In this document: positions 52,626 through 61,679 of the stretch, piece by piece | Numbering within the stretch: the stretch's first letter is position 1 | How the letters are laid out: the number at the start of each line of letters is the position of its first letter | NCBI RefSeq assembly: GCF_004827385.1 | Contig: NZ_SRXN01000022.1 | Coordinates: forward strand, 49,981-113,980 | Reading direction: 5' to 3' | Source of the DNA: Ensifer sp. MPMI2T | GTDB lineage: Bacteria > Pseudomonadota > Alphaproteobacteria > Rhizobiales > Rhizobiaceae | Length of the DNA stretch: 64,000 bases | The notes under the pieces: model-generated | The model's database searches: none | What the model was told of the DNA's origin: nothing | Seen by the model: the letters and a program-made list of their open reading frames with translations, nothing else | Position numbers and translations under genes: made by a program

Positions 52626-53900
52626 ATGGCAAAGGGCAGTTTCGCATTTCCATCCGCGCCGCTGCGTGCGCAGGTTCTGGGTGAGGTTCACTCGCGGCCC
52701 TATGCGCTGGTGACGACGCCTCGCGTCATCTTTCAGCTTGCGTTCATGACTGAAGGCGGCGCGATCGTTGACCATGCAGTACTGTCCGAGCTCTCGCGCT
52801 CCCGCGGCATCGCGCCGCCCGGCCGTGATGCCAATCACCATGCCATGCCTTGGGGGCAGGGCACGCTGCGCTGGGAACGGCACACGGAATTCTCCACCTA
52901 TTTCTGGGACGCCCCTGCGCCGGAACATTTCGGCGGCGACGTGCCCATCCACCCGTTCGGTGACGGGTTTTCGCCGCCGGGAACACTGATTTCCGGCATT
53001 CGGCTCGAGATCCGGCCGGACACGCCTGAGACGCGTGAGGCGATCAAGGCCTTCGACCCGACTAGCCTCTGCTACAGCGAAACCAAGAACGGTCAGGCCG
53101 TACTCGTGACGGATTTTCGCCAGAACGGCGACGGGCTGACGCAGATTCTCGTCATCGACCGCGGCCTGACGGAGGCGGGCACGGGCGCGCTCGTGCAGCG
53201 CCTGCTCGATATCGAAACCTATCGCACGCTCGCCATGCTCGGCTTGCCGCTGGCCCAATCGCTGTCGCCGGAAATCCGCAGGACGGAGGACGGCCTGACC
53301 GGGGTTGCGCAGCGGATGAAGGAGAATGTTCGCGAAGAGGCCGACGAGATGCTCTCCGAAATCACCCGGCTTGCCGCCGACGTCGAGGCCGGTGCCGCCC
53401 TCAGCCTCTATCGTTTTGGCGCCAGCCGTGCCTATTACGGCATCGTGCAGGAGCGCATCCGCACGCTGTCCGAGACGGCCGTGCCCGGCTACGAGACGAT
53501 CGGCACGTTCCTCGAACGCCGGTTGGCGCCGGCGATGCGAACCTGTCAGTCGGTAGAGGAGCGCCAGGCGAACCTGTCGCGCAAGCTTTCGCGCGCCACG
53601 GCGCTGCTCAGAAGCTGGGTGGACGTGGAACTCGAAAAACAGAACGGTGCCCTTCTGAATTCCATGGATCGTCGGGCCAAGCTGCAGTTGCGCCTGCAGC
53701 AGACTGTCGAAGGCCTGTCGGTTGCCGCCATCTCCTACTACGTCGTCGGGCTCTTCGGCTATCTGGCCAAGGCCGTGAGCTACGAGCTGCCGGTCGATCC
53801 CAACATTCTGACCGGACTTGCGGTCCCTTTTGCCGTCATAGGCGTCTGGCTCGTGGTTCGGCGCATCCGTCGTCACCACGAAGAAAGCGTGCAGAAATAG
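52626..53900 (+). CDS. DUF3422 family protein with C-terminal TM helices
   Basis: ATG 52626 gives 424 residues; GTG 52605 is an alternative. Family features: an N-terminal acidic/aromatic domain (VLGEVHSRPYALVTTPRVIF), WERHTEFSTYFWD, a helical middle with coiled-coil (QLRLQQTVEGLSVAAISYYV) and two TM helices at about 360-410, ending in a basic tail. DUF3422 is common in Rhizobiales and has no assigned function. Divergent from the gntR gene and convergent with the next LysR gene. Confidence 0.85.
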   Translation: MAKGSFAFPSAPLRAQVLGEVHSRPYALVTTPRVIFQLAFMTEGGAIVDHAVLSELSRSRGIAPPGRDANHHAMPWGQGTLRWERHTEFSTYFWDAPAPEHFGGDVPIHPFGDGFSPPGTLISGIRLEIRPDTPETREAIKAFDPTSLCYSETKNGQAVLVTDFRQNGDGLTQILVIDRGLTEAGTGALVQRLLDIETYRTLAMLGLPLAQSLSPEIRRTEDGLTGVAQRMKENVREEADEMLSEITRLAADVEAGAALSLYRFGASRAYYGIVQERIRTLSETAVPGYETIGTFLERRLAPAMRTCQSVEERQANLSRKLSRATALLRSWVDVELEKQNGALLNSMDRRAKLQLRLQQTVEGLSVAAISYYVVGLFGYLAKAVSYELPVDPNILTGLAVPFAVIGVWLVVRRIRRHHEESVQK

Positions 53901-53919
53901 CATTCGGGTCGCCGCTCGG

Positions 53920-54819
53920 CTATTGCTCCCAATAGGGGACGGGCCCGTAAAGTGCCGCAAGGTAATCGATAAAAAGACGGACCTTGGCCGGCAGGAATTG
54001 CCGGCTTGGATAAACGGCCGAGAGCGCCAGGTTGCGGGAACCTTCCCATTGCGGCAGCACTTGGACCAACTGTCCGGTGCGCAATTCCCTGCCAATGTCC
54101 CAGGTGGAGCGCAGCGCGATGCCGGCGCCAGCGATCACCGCCTCGCGGATGATCTCCGATGAGTTGGTGACGAGAGGCCCCTCCGGGCGATAGGTCAGAC
54201 TGCCGCCGGGACCTTCCAGCTTCCAGTTGTCGTTGTTGTGGGCCGGCAGGCATACATGGTTCGCGAGATCGTCGATTTCGCTCGGGAGACCGTGCCGGGC
54301 GACATAGCTCGGTGCGGCGCAGAGGAGGCGACGGACAGGCGCGAGCTTGCGCGCGACGAGGCTCGAATCGGTAAGTTCGCCGATCCGGACGGCAAGATCG
54401 AAGCCGTCCGCGACGATGTCTGCGAAATCGTCGCTGAGAACAATGTGGAGTTTCAGGTCCGGATGATCCTTCATGAAACCGGTCAGATGTGGCGCGATGT
54501 GCATGCGCCCGAAGGACGTCGGCGCGGTGATCCTCAGCGTGCCCTGCGCCTGCGACGAGCGGCCGGAGGCGTAGGCTTCAGCATCCTCGATACCCGCGAG
54601 GATGCCGAGGACGCGGTCGTAAAAACCCTGTCCGGCCTCCGTGAGCGAAATTTGCCGCGTCGTGCGCTGCAGGAGCCGCGTGCCGAGCCTGTCCTCTAGT
54701 CGCTTGACACGCTTGGAAATCACTGCCGGAGACAGACTGAGCAGGCGTCCCGCGGCCGACATGCTGCCGGATGAGACGACCCGCGCAAAGATCTCGAGAT
54801 CGCCGAGATTTGTCATCAA
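53920..54819 (-). CDS. LysR-family transcriptional regulator
   Basis: A 299-residue LTTR. HTH: LGDLEIFARVVSSGSMSAAG, then RLLSLSPAVISKRVKRLEDR; the effector-binding domain follows from about 90. This type (Ser-Met-Ser-Ala-Ala-Gly) belongs to the CrgA/DsdC-like subgroup of regulators that often act on genes next to them. Here the neighbours are DUF3422 (convergent) and glcD (beyond a repeat), so the target is unclear. Confidence 0.92.
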   Translation of the reverse strand: MMTNLGDLEIFARVVSSGSMSAAGRLLSLSPAVISKRVKRLEDRLGTRLLQRTTRQISLTEAGQGFYDRVLGILAGIEDAEAYASGRSSQAQGTLRITAPTSFGRMHIAPHLTGFMKDHPDLKLHIVLSDDFADIVADGFDLAVRIGELTDSSLVARKLAPVRRLLCAAPSYVARHGLPSEIDDLANHVCLPAHNNDNWKLEGPGGSLTYRPEGPLVTNSSEIIREAVIAGAGIALRSTWDIGRELRTGQLVQVLPQWEGSRNLALSAVYPSRQFLPAKVRLFIDYLAALYGPVPYWEQ

Positions 54820-54875
54820 TCTTGACCATTATTGCTAAAAACGAAAAGATCATTAGCATTTGCCGGGTGCCGATC

Positions 54876-54970
54876 CTAGAGCATCCCGCTTTCCGAAAGC
54901 GGACAACATGCTCTAGATACAAAGTTCTAGAGTATCCTTTACGCGTTCATTTGAACGCGTGGCGCTCTAG
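54876..54970 (+). repeat. Mosaic palindromic repeat, different type
   Basis: Three palindromes in a row: TAGAGCATCCCGCTTTCCGA with its complement, containing CGCTTTCCGAAAGCG; a TCTAGA-based joint; and ACGCGTTCATTTGAACGCGT (54941-54960). It belongs to the intergenic mosaic elements of Rhizobiaceae and sits before glcD. Confidence 0.75.
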
Positions 54971-55018
54971 TGGTAAACAAAAAATACCAGTCGTTGCGGT
55001 TTTGATTGGAGAACGCGT

Positions 55019-56458
55019 ATGCCGGAGATGATCGGGTTTCTGAAAGCGAAACAAGCCGTTCTGGATCGCCGGCAGGAAATCGTCGCCGACCTCAAGGACC
55101 TCTTGCCCAAGGGCTGTCTGATCAGCGAGGAGCGCGAGTTAAAACCCTTCGAGACCGACGCTTTCCTCGCCTATCGGCAAGTGCCGCTTGCCGTCGCCCT
55201 GCCGGAAACGACGGAACAGGTGGCTGCCGTGCTCAAATATTGCAGCCGCTATGGCGTTCCCGTCGTGCCGCGCGGCGCCGGCACATCGCTCTCGGGCGGC
55301 GCTATCCCGCAGGAGGATGCCGTCGTTATCGGTCTTTCGAAAATGTCGCGCATTCTCGACATTGACCTCTTCAACAGAACGGCCACGGTTCAGGCGGGCG
55401 TCACTAACCTCAATATCTCCGAGGCGGTCTCCGCCGATGGCTTCTTCTACGCGCCCGACCCGAGCTCGCAGCTCGCCTGCACCATTGGCGGCAACATCGG
55501 CATGAACTCCGGCGGCGCTCATTGCCTGAAATATGGAGTCACCACCAACAACCTCTTGGGCGTGAAGATGGTGCTCTTCGACGGTACCGTGATCGAACTC
55601 GGCGGCAAGGCGCTGGATGCGGCCGGATACGACCTGCTTGGGCTCGTCTGCGGCTCGGAAGGCCAGCTCGGCATCGTCACGGAAGCAACGGTGCGATTGA
55701 TCGCCAAGCCGGAAGGTGCGCGGCCCGTGCTCTTCGGCTTCGCCTCGTCCGAGGCGGCCGGTGCCTGCGTCGCCGACGTCATCGGCGCGGGCATCATTCC
55801 TGTTGCCATGGAATTCATGGACAAGCCGGCGATCGAGATCTGCGAAGCGTTCGCGCACGCCGGTTATCCCCTCGACGTCGAAGCTCTGCTGATCGTCGAG
55901 GTCGAGGGATCCGAGGCGGAGATGGACGCGATGCTTCAACGTATCATCGAGGTCGCCCGCCGCCATGGCGTCACCACGATTCGGGAATGCCAATCCGCGT
56001 TGGAGGCGGCGCTCATCTGGAAGGGCCGGAAATCGGCTTTCGGCGCGACAGGCCGCATCGCGGATTATATCTGCATGGATGGTACCGTGCCGCTCAGCCA
56101 GCTTTCGCATGTGCTGCGCAAGACCGGCGAGATCGTCGCCGGCTATGGCCTGCGCGTTGCAAACGTCTTCCATGCCGGAGACGGCAACATGCATCCGCTG
56201 ATCCTCTACAACATCAACGATCCGGAAGATGCGGCGCGAGCCGAAGCGGCCGGCAACGACATCCTCAAGCTCTGCGTCGATGCCGGAGGGTGCCTGACAG
56301 GCGAACATGGCGTCGGCATCGAGAAGCGTGATCTGATGCTGCACCAGTACAGCCGGGCCGATCTCAGCCAGCAGATGGCCGCGCGCGCCGCCTTCGATCC
56401 CGAGTGGATCCTCAATCCATCGAAGGTCTTTCCGCTCGAAGGGCGTCCGGCAGCATGA
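55019..56458 (+). CDS. glcD: Glycolate oxidase subunit GlcD (FAD-linked)
   Basis: A 479-residue FAD-linked oxidase oxidising glycolate to glyoxylate with GlcE and GlcF. The FAD domain shows VVPRGAGTSLSGGA and CTIGGNIGMNSGGAHCLKYG; the C-terminal part carries NVFHAGDGNMHPLILYN and a late GGCLTGEHGVGIEKRDLM, the family motif. Its stop overlaps the glcE start by four bases. Preceded by a mosaic repeat. Confidence 0.95.
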   Translation: MPEMIGFLKAKQAVLDRRQEIVADLKDLLPKGCLISEERELKPFETDAFLAYRQVPLAVALPETTEQVAAVLKYCSRYGVPVVPRGAGTSLSGGAIPQEDAVVIGLSKMSRILDIDLFNRTATVQAGVTNLNISEAVSADGFFYAPDPSSQLACTIGGNIGMNSGGAHCLKYGVTTNNLLGVKMVLFDGTVIELGGKALDAAGYDLLGLVCGSEGQLGIVTEATVRLIAKPEGARPVLFGFASSEAAGACVADVIGAGIIPVAMEFMDKPAIEICEAFAHAGYPLDVEALLIVEVEGSEAEMDAMLQRIIEVARRHGVTTIRECQSALEAALIWKGRKSAFGATGRIADYICMDGTVPLSQLSHVLRKTGEIVAGYGLRVANVFHAGDGNMHPLILYNINDPEDAARAEAAGNDILKLCVDAGGCLTGEHGVGIEKRDLMLHQYSRADLSQQMAARAAFDPEWILNPSKVFPLEGRPAA

Positions 56459-57666
56459 TCGTCCATTTCGAACCGGCCAGCGCGGAGGGCATCGCCTCCG
56501 TCGTGCGCTCCGCAGCGGCAGAGCGCGTCACTCTGGCAATCGTCGGCGGCGGCACACGCTCGGGGCTTGGCAATCCGGTGCGCACCGATCGGACGCTCTC
56601 GACCCGCCGCCTCTCCGGCATCGTCAGCTACAATCCGGCGGAAATGACCATGAGCGCGCTCGCCGGAACGCCGCTTGCCGAGATCGAGGCCGCGCTTCGA
56701 GCCAAGGGCCAGATGCTTTCCTTCGAACCGATGGATCACAGGCCGATCTTCGCCACGTCGGGCGAACCGACGATCGGCGGGGTGTTCGCTGCGAACGTTT
56801 CCGGTCCGCGTCGCTACGTCGCCGGGGCCGCGCGCGACAGCCTGCTCGGCGTGCGCTTCGTCAATGGAGCCGGCGAGATGATCAAGGCCGGCGGCCGGGT
56901 CATGAAGAACGTCACCGGGCTCGACCTCGTCAAGCTCATGGCGGGCTCCTACGGCACGCTCGGGATCCTGACGGAAGTCACCTTCAAGGTGCTGCCCATT
57001 CCGCCGGCGGCCGCGACGGTGGTCGTTTCCGGCCTCAACGACGCCGAAGCTGCTGCGGCCATGGCCGAGACGATGGCGCAGCCGGTGGAGGCTTCCGGCG
57101 CGGCGCATCTGCCGGAGAGTGTGCGCGGGCGCTTCCTGGATGGCGCACTTCCCGACGGCGCGGCAACCGTGCTGAGGCTGGAAGGCCTGACAGACTCCGT
57201 CGATTTGCGCGCCGAGAAACTCACCGCGGCTCTTTCCCGCTTGGGGCCGGTTTCACGCCTCGATGCGGAGGCGACGCGTTTATTGTGGGCGGAAATTCGC
57301 GACGTGAAACCCTACGCCGATGGTACGAGGCGGCCGTTGTGGCGGGTTTCGGTCGCGCCGTCCGCTGGGCACCAGCTCGTCGCTGCGCTGCGCCTTCAAA
57401 CGGGCGTCGATGCTTTCTACGATTGGCAGGGCGGGCTCGTCTGGTTGCGGATGGAGGCGGATGCCGAGGCGGAACTCGTGCGTCGCTATGTCAGCGCGCT
57501 CGGTGGCGGCCACGCAAGTCTCGTGAGGGCTGCCGACGACGTGCGGGCTGGCGTTCCGGCCTTCGAACCGCAGGCACCTGCCGTCGCGCAGCTGACGGAG
57601 CGCATCCGCGCTCGGTTTGATCCAGCGCGGATTTTCAATCCGGGCCGGATGGCAGCAAACGCATAA
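56455..57666 (+). CDS. glcE: Glycolate oxidase subunit GlcE
   Basis: A 403-residue FAD-binding protein from ATG 56455 (MIVHFEPASAEGIASVVRSA), coupled to glcD by a four-base overlap. FAD motifs: LAIVGGGTRSGLGNPVRTD and GEPTIGGVFAANVSGPRRYV. Shorter than GlcD, as usual for the accessory subunit. Works with GlcD and GlcF in the membrane-linked glycolate oxidase. Confidence 0.94.
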   Translation: MIVHFEPASAEGIASVVRSAAAERVTLAIVGGGTRSGLGNPVRTDRTLSTRRLSGIVSYNPAEMTMSALAGTPLAEIEAALRAKGQMLSFEPMDHRPIFATSGEPTIGGVFAANVSGPRRYVAGAARDSLLGVRFVNGAGEMIKAGGRVMKNVTGLDLVKLMAGSYGTLGILTEVTFKVLPIPPAAATVVVSGLNDAEAAAAMAETMAQPVEASGAAHLPESVRGRFLDGALPDGAATVLRLEGLTDSVDLRAEKLTAALSRLGPVSRLDAEATRLLWAEIRDVKPYADGTRRPLWRVSVAPSAGHQLVAALRLQTGVDAFYDWQGGLVWLRMEADAEAELVRRYVSALGGGHASLVRAADDVRAGVPAFEPQAPAVAQLTERIRARFDPARIFNPGRMAANA

Positions 57667-57686
57667 GTGCCACAAGGGGGAATTCA

Positions 57687-58067
57687 ATGAGCGATACTGG
57701 TCCACGGACACCGCCTTCCCGCCAGACCGATCGCTGGCTGGAGCCGGGCAAGGTCAATATTCAGATCATCTACGTGCTCTACCTCACCGCATTTGTCATC
57801 GGTATCACCGCGCTCATCGGGATCGTGCTTGCCTATCTCAACCGCGACAAGGCGGAAGCATGGGCGCAGACCCATTATACCTGGGCGATCCGCACCTTCT
57901 GGATTGCCTTGCTTTTCTGCATCATCTCGGCCCTGCTCACGGTTATGATCATTGGCGTTCTGGGCTTTGTCGCAACGGCGGTGTGGATCGTCGTCAGATG
58001 CGTAATCGGTCTGCAGAGGGCGGCCCGGGAGGAGCCGATAACCAATCCCGAGAGCTGGTTGGTCTAG
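57687..58067 (+). CDS. DUF4870-like membrane protein
   Basis: A 126-residue protein with three TM helices (about 26-48, 68-88, 92-115). HYTWAIRTFWIALLFCIISA and the hydrophobic core resemble DUF4870 membrane proteins. GGGGG precedes ATG 57687, 20 bases after glcE, so it is probably transcribed with glcDE. It separates glcE from glcF, which is unusual for the operon. Confidence 0.75.
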   Translation: MSDTGPRTPPSRQTDRWLEPGKVNIQIIYVLYLTAFVIGITALIGIVLAYLNRDKAEAWAQTHYTWAIRTFWIALLFCIISALLTVMIIGVLGFVATAVWIVVRCVIGLQRAAREEPITNPESWLV

Positions 58068-58120
58068 CTTCGGAGCCCAGGGCGAAACGCGGGCGCGCTG
58101 ATGTATTCGTCTGCATTCCG

Positions 58121-58229
58121 CCCTGCAGCGCTGCGCGTCTTATCAGACGCGCAAGGGACGCTGTAGCACTTTGAATTGCCGCATTTTTTTATCCTTAAAT
58201 CGAGTACGATTTAAGGAAACATGCAGTAG
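58121..58229 (+). repeat. RIME-type mosaic palindrome, copy D
   Basis: Same two modules as copy E: CAGCGCTGCGCGTCTTATCA with its complement, CTGTAGCACTTTGAATTGC, then CCTTAAATCGAGTACGATTT and AAGGAAACATGCAGTAGG. Confidence 0.88.
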
Positions 58230-58282
58230 GTTATAGGAATGGTTCAACGGCCATGGATCGGGTCCGATCCGAATCGTCACGG

Positions 58283-58389
58283 CCTACAGCGCCGCGCGTC
58301 TTATCAGACGCGCAAGGACGCTGTAGCACTTTGAATTGCTGCATGTTTTGTCCTTAAATCGGCTACGATTTAAGGAAACATGCAGTAGG
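58283..58389 (+). repeat. RIME-type mosaic palindrome, copy E
   Basis: Almost identical to copy D in tandem orientation, 53 bases after it. A Met-starting frame through this repeat runs into glcF (MLHVLSLNRLRFKETCSR) but is an artefact of the repeat; glcF starts at TTG 58420. Confidence 0.88.
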
Positions 58390-58419
58390 CTCGCATGGCC
58401 TGCCAATTGGAGTATTCGG

Positions 58420-59715
58420 TTGCAGACTAATTTCTCACCCGCGCAACTCGCCGATCCGCATGTCGCCGAATCCGAAAGGATCCTGCACAGATGCGTCCAC
58501 TGCGGTTTCTGCACTGCCACCTGTCCGACCTACGTCGTCCTCGGCGACGAACTCGATAGCCCCCGCGGGCGGATCTACCTGATCAAGGACATGCTCGAAA
58601 ACGGCCGGGCGGCGGACCGGGAGACCGTTACGCACATTGACCGCTGCCTTTCCTGTCTTTCTTGTCTCACGACCTGTCCGTCGGGCGTCGACTATATGCA
58701 TCTGGTCGACCATGCCCGCATCCACATCGAGAAGACCTATAAAAGGCCGTTGAAGGATCGCTTCGCGCGGGCCGTTCTCGCTGCAGTGCTACCCTATCCC
58801 AGCCGGTTCCGCTTCGCGCTGCGCGCGGCCGGCGTTGCCCGCCCGTTGGCGGGGCTGGCGAAGCGGATCGCCTGGCTGAAGACCTTTGGTGTCATGCTCG
58901 ACCTTGCTCCGAAGGCGGTGCCGCCAGCGTCCGCAGGGGCAAGGCCCGCCACTTACGCGACGAGGGGCGAGCGCCGCGGCCGGGTCGCGATCCTGACCGG
59001 CTGTGCGCAGCCGGTCTTGAAGCCTGAGATCAACGAAGCAGCGATCCGGCTGCTGACCGGGCAGGGGATCGAGGTTGTCGTCTCTGCCGATGAGGGCTGC
59101 TGCGGCGCGCTGGTCCACCACATGGGACGGGAGGAGCAGGCGCTCGAGGCTGCGCGCCGTAACGTCGATATCTGGCTCAAGGCAGCCGAAGAAGACGGTC
59201 TCGACGCGATCATCATTACCGTCTCGGGCTGCGGCACCACGATCAAGGATTACGGCCATATGCTGCGGCTGGATCCGGGATATGCGGAAAAGGCCGCGAA
59301 AGTGTCCGCATTGGCAAAAGACATCACCGAATATTTGGCTGGGCTCGAACTGCCGCAGCGGGAGGCGCGGGGGATGACGGTTGCCTACCATTCCGCCTGT
59401 TCGATGCAGCATGGCCAGAAGATTACGGCGGTGCCGAAGGAGCTGTTGAAACGAGCGGGTTTCACGGTTCGCGAGCCGGCGGAGGGTCACCTGTGCTGCG
59501 GATCGGCCGGCACCTACAACATCCTGCAGTCGGAGATATCGGCGAAACTCAAGGCGCGCAAAGTCCGCAACATCGAAGCGACGAAACCGGACGTGATTGC
59601 GACGGGCAACATCGGCTGCATCACGCAGATCGCGACCGGCACGACGCTTCCGATCGTGCACACAGTTGAGCTGCTGGACTGGGCCTATGGCGGCCCTAAG
59701 CCGGCAGGTCTCTGA
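58420..59715 (+). CDS. glcF: Glycolate oxidase iron-sulfur subunit GlcF
   Basis: TTG 58420, behind GGAG, gives the family start LQTNFSPAQLADPHVAESE and 431 residues. Two [4Fe-4S] sites: CVHCGFCTATCP and CLSCLSCLTTCP. The CCG domains (EGCCGALVHHMGR, HLCCGSAGTYN) are typical of the heterodisulfide-reductase-like group. It passes electrons from the flavin subunits to the quinone pool. Two RIME repeats separate it from the DUF4870-like gene. Confidence 0.93.
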   Translation: MQTNFSPAQLADPHVAESERILHRCVHCGFCTATCPTYVVLGDELDSPRGRIYLIKDMLENGRAADRETVTHIDRCLSCLSCLTTCPSGVDYMHLVDHARIHIEKTYKRPLKDRFARAVLAAVLPYPSRFRFALRAAGVARPLAGLAKRIAWLKTFGVMLDLAPKAVPPASAGARPATYATRGERRGRVAILTGCAQPVLKPEINEAAIRLLTGQGIEVVVSADEGCCGALVHHMGREEQALEAARRNVDIWLKAAEEDGLDAIIITVSGCGTTIKDYGHMLRLDPGYAEKAAKVSALAKDITEYLAGLELPQREARGMTVAYHSACSMQHGQKITAVPKELLKRAGFTVREPAEGHLCCGSAGTYNILQSEISAKLKARKVRNIEATKPDVIATGNIGCITQIATGTTLPIVHTVELLDWAYGGPKPAGL

Positions 59716-59724
59716 AGTCGAAAT

Positions 59725-59758
59725 ACAAATGCCGGCACTGATCGGTGCCGGCATTTGT
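59725..59758. terminator. Bidirectional terminator between glcF and L,D-transpeptidase
   Basis: ACAAATGCCGGCAC (59725-59738) pairs perfectly over 14 bases with GTGCCGGCATTTGT (59745-59758) around a 6-base loop. It lies between convergent stop codons at 59715 (+) and 59779 (-). Confidence 0.8.
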
Positions 59759-59778
59759 CACGTTGCTGCCTCGATAGA

Positions 59779-60474
59779 TCAGCCGCCGAAGATCTGGCGG
59801 AAAATATCCACACCACGGTCGTCGTAGTTGACGTCGCCGTGCTTGTTGCCGGGGCCGATGACGATCACTTTCGTGCCGATGCTGGCGCGATCGTAAAGGT
59901 GCTCGACATCTTCGTTCATCATCCGGATGCATCCCGACGACATGTTCTGGCCGATCGTCCAGGGCTGGTTCGTTCCATGGATGCGAAAGATGGTGTCGCG
60001 GCCACCCTGGTAGAGATAAAGGGCGCGGGCACCGAGCGGATTGTCTATACCGCCTTCCTGGGTGATCGGCAGGATGCGGCCCTTCGCCCGTTCGCGCACG
60101 CGCATTTCCGCCGGCGGCGTCCAGGCTGGCCACTCGGCCTTGCGGCCGACCTTGACGACGCCAGACCAGCCAAAGCCTTCGCGGCCGACGCCGATACCAT
60201 AGCGGGTCGCGCGGTTCGGGCCGTCGATGTAATAGAGATACTTGTTGTTCGTATCGACGATAATGGTGCCGGGAGCCTCGTTCGTCCGGAAGCGGACCTT
60301 GGTGCGCCAATATTTTTGCGGCGGCCGCTTTTGATGGGCGACCAAAAGAACGTCGGAACGCTTGGCGGCGGCCTCCGGTGCGTTCGCCGGCGTGAAGGCC
60401 GATGCATTTGTCACGGCAAACAGCGCCGTCGCCGCGGCAGCGAACGCCACCACCTTCTTGGCATGAAATTTCAT
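59779..60474 (-). CDS. L,D-transpeptidase (YkuD domain), exported
   Basis: ATG 60474 gives 231 residues with a Sec signal (MKFHAKKVVAFAAAATALFA). The YkuD catalytic site is HGTNQPWTIGQNMSSGCIRM (His, then Ser-x-Gly-Cys-x-Arg; Cys nucleophile). It crosslinks peptidoglycan 3-3 or attaches proteins to it in the periplasm. The next upstream gene encodes a second L,D-transpeptidase on the same strand. Confidence 0.93.
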   Translation of the reverse strand: MKFHAKKVVAFAAAATALFAVTNASAFTPANAPEAAAKRSDVLLVAHQKRPPQKYWRTKVRFRTNEAPGTIIVDTNNKYLYYIDGPNRATRYGIGVGREGFGWSGVVKVGRKAEWPAWTPPAEMRVRERAKGRILPITQEGGIDNPLGARALYLYQGGRDTIFRIHGTNQPWTIGQNMSSGCIRMMNEDVEHLYDRASIGTKVIVIGPGNKHGDVNYDDRGVDIFRQIFGG

Positions 60475-60663
60475 TAACGATTCCCTCTCAACCCTAATCG
60501 TGTGCAGGTTCGGTAAATTACCTGCAAGCTCAAGCCTGCGCCATATCCGATAGAGCATGGGCACCGGCGTAACTTGTATCTCTGGGAACAGCTGTTGCGT
60601 TTGCACCACTGTTCCCCAGTGCAAACCTAAACTTTGCACGGATTATTCAAATAACGAGAGCTG

Positions 60664-61428
60664 TTATATCACGATAACCTTGGTGCCGACGTTCACGCGC
60701 TCATAAAGGTCGACGACGTCCTCGTTGCGCATGCGGATGCAGCCGGACGAAACGCCGTAGCCGATCGTCCAGGGCGCGTTGGTGCCGTGGATGCGGTAGA
60801 GCGTCGAGCCGAGATACATGGCCCGCGCGCCGAGCGGATTTGCGGGGCCGCCCTCCATGTGGGCCGGCAGATAATGTCCCTTGGCGGCTTCTCGCTCGAT
60901 CATTTCCTGTGGCGGCGTCCAACTCGGCCACTCTGCCTTGCGCGTAATCCGATGCGCGCCGGCCCATTCGAAGCCCGGCTTGCCGACCCCTACACCATAG
61001 CGACGGGCTTCACCTTTGCCGGTGACGAGATAGAGAAAGCGGTTGTTGGTGTCGATCACGATCGTGCCGGGCTTTTCCGGACCTCCGTAGGCCACCGTTT
61101 GCGGCAGGAACTGCGGATCGAACTTCGTCTTTACCGGCTTTTGTGCACGCACTGCCGCAACCGGCTGCACCAAAGCCGGCCCGGAGCTGCGGCTCACCCG
61201 GCGTCGGTCGAATTGTTTTCGGGTGGCCGCCGGCATCTGCGGGTGGTAGGCGACCGGACGCGCCTGTCGTCCACCAGGCTGCATCACCCCAAGCTGCATC
61301 AACCAAGGGGCTGTCAAGTCCGGGCTGACGATGACCGGCGGACGATTGTGATACCGGTCGCGCGCTCCGGCCTCACCGGCAACGACGCACAGGAGGGACA
61401 CGGCAAGAAAAAGAGATTTATTCATCAT
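60664..61428 (-). CDS. L,D-transpeptidase (YkuD domain), exported
   Basis: A 254-residue protein; ATG 61428 and the next Met are both possible. Signal peptide (NKSLFLAVSLLCVVAGEAGA), a long Pro/Arg/Gln-rich linker (about 25-110), then the YkuD domain with HGTNAPWTIGYGVSSGCIRM. Close paralogue of the neighbouring protein, from which it is 189 bases away. Acts in cell-wall remodelling. Confidence 0.92.
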   Translation of the reverse strand: MMNKSLFLAVSLLCVVAGEAGARDRYHNRPPVIVSPDLTAPWLMQLGVMQPGGRQARPVAYHPQMPAATRKQFDRRRVSRSSGPALVQPVAAVRAQKPVKTKFDPQFLPQTVAYGGPEKPGTIVIDTNNRFLYLVTGKGEARRYGVGVGKPGFEWAGAHRITRKAEWPSWTPPQEMIEREAAKGHYLPAHMEGGPANPLGARAMYLGSTLYRIHGTNAPWTIGYGVSSGCIRMRNEDVVDLYERVNVGTKVIVI

Positions 61429-61612
61429 GGGGCGGACTCGCTACATTACGCCGAATATCTTCAAACAACGGCTTCGCGGCCGGGAAAGCGGCGCTTTCAC
61501 CTGCCGAGATGCCTGGCAATGGCCGTATCGTGGCACCGCGTTGCCACCGAAAGGTAAACGGCCATTCATTAAAAGGCCGGCGCGTGAATAAAGCTCCGGG
61601 TAGGGTTATCGG

Positions 61613-61629
61613 CCACTTTATGAAAGTGG
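61613..61629. promoter_or_regulatory. Perfect inverted repeat before tag
   Basis: CCACTTTATGAAAGTGG is a 7-base arm palindrome, 50 bases before tag. It could be an operator or the start of a transcript structure. The wider gap 61429-61679 holds no gene. Confidence 0.35.
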
Positions 61630-61679
61630 TTTCAGAGTGGTAAACAGAACAAAAGAGCAACTGAAGCGAGAAAGAGACA

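Noticed and set aside
58336..58419. Open frame through the RIME element as an N-terminal extension of GlcF (MLHVLSLNRLRFK...)
   Set aside because: The frame comes from the repeat; the family start LQTNFSPAQLADPH lies at TTG 58420 with its own ribosome site.
61613..61629. Link between CCACTTTATGAAAGTGG at 61613 and the similar arms at 52488 as one regulon
   Set aside because: Only the 7-base arms match and in opposite order and spacing; chance cannot be excluded.
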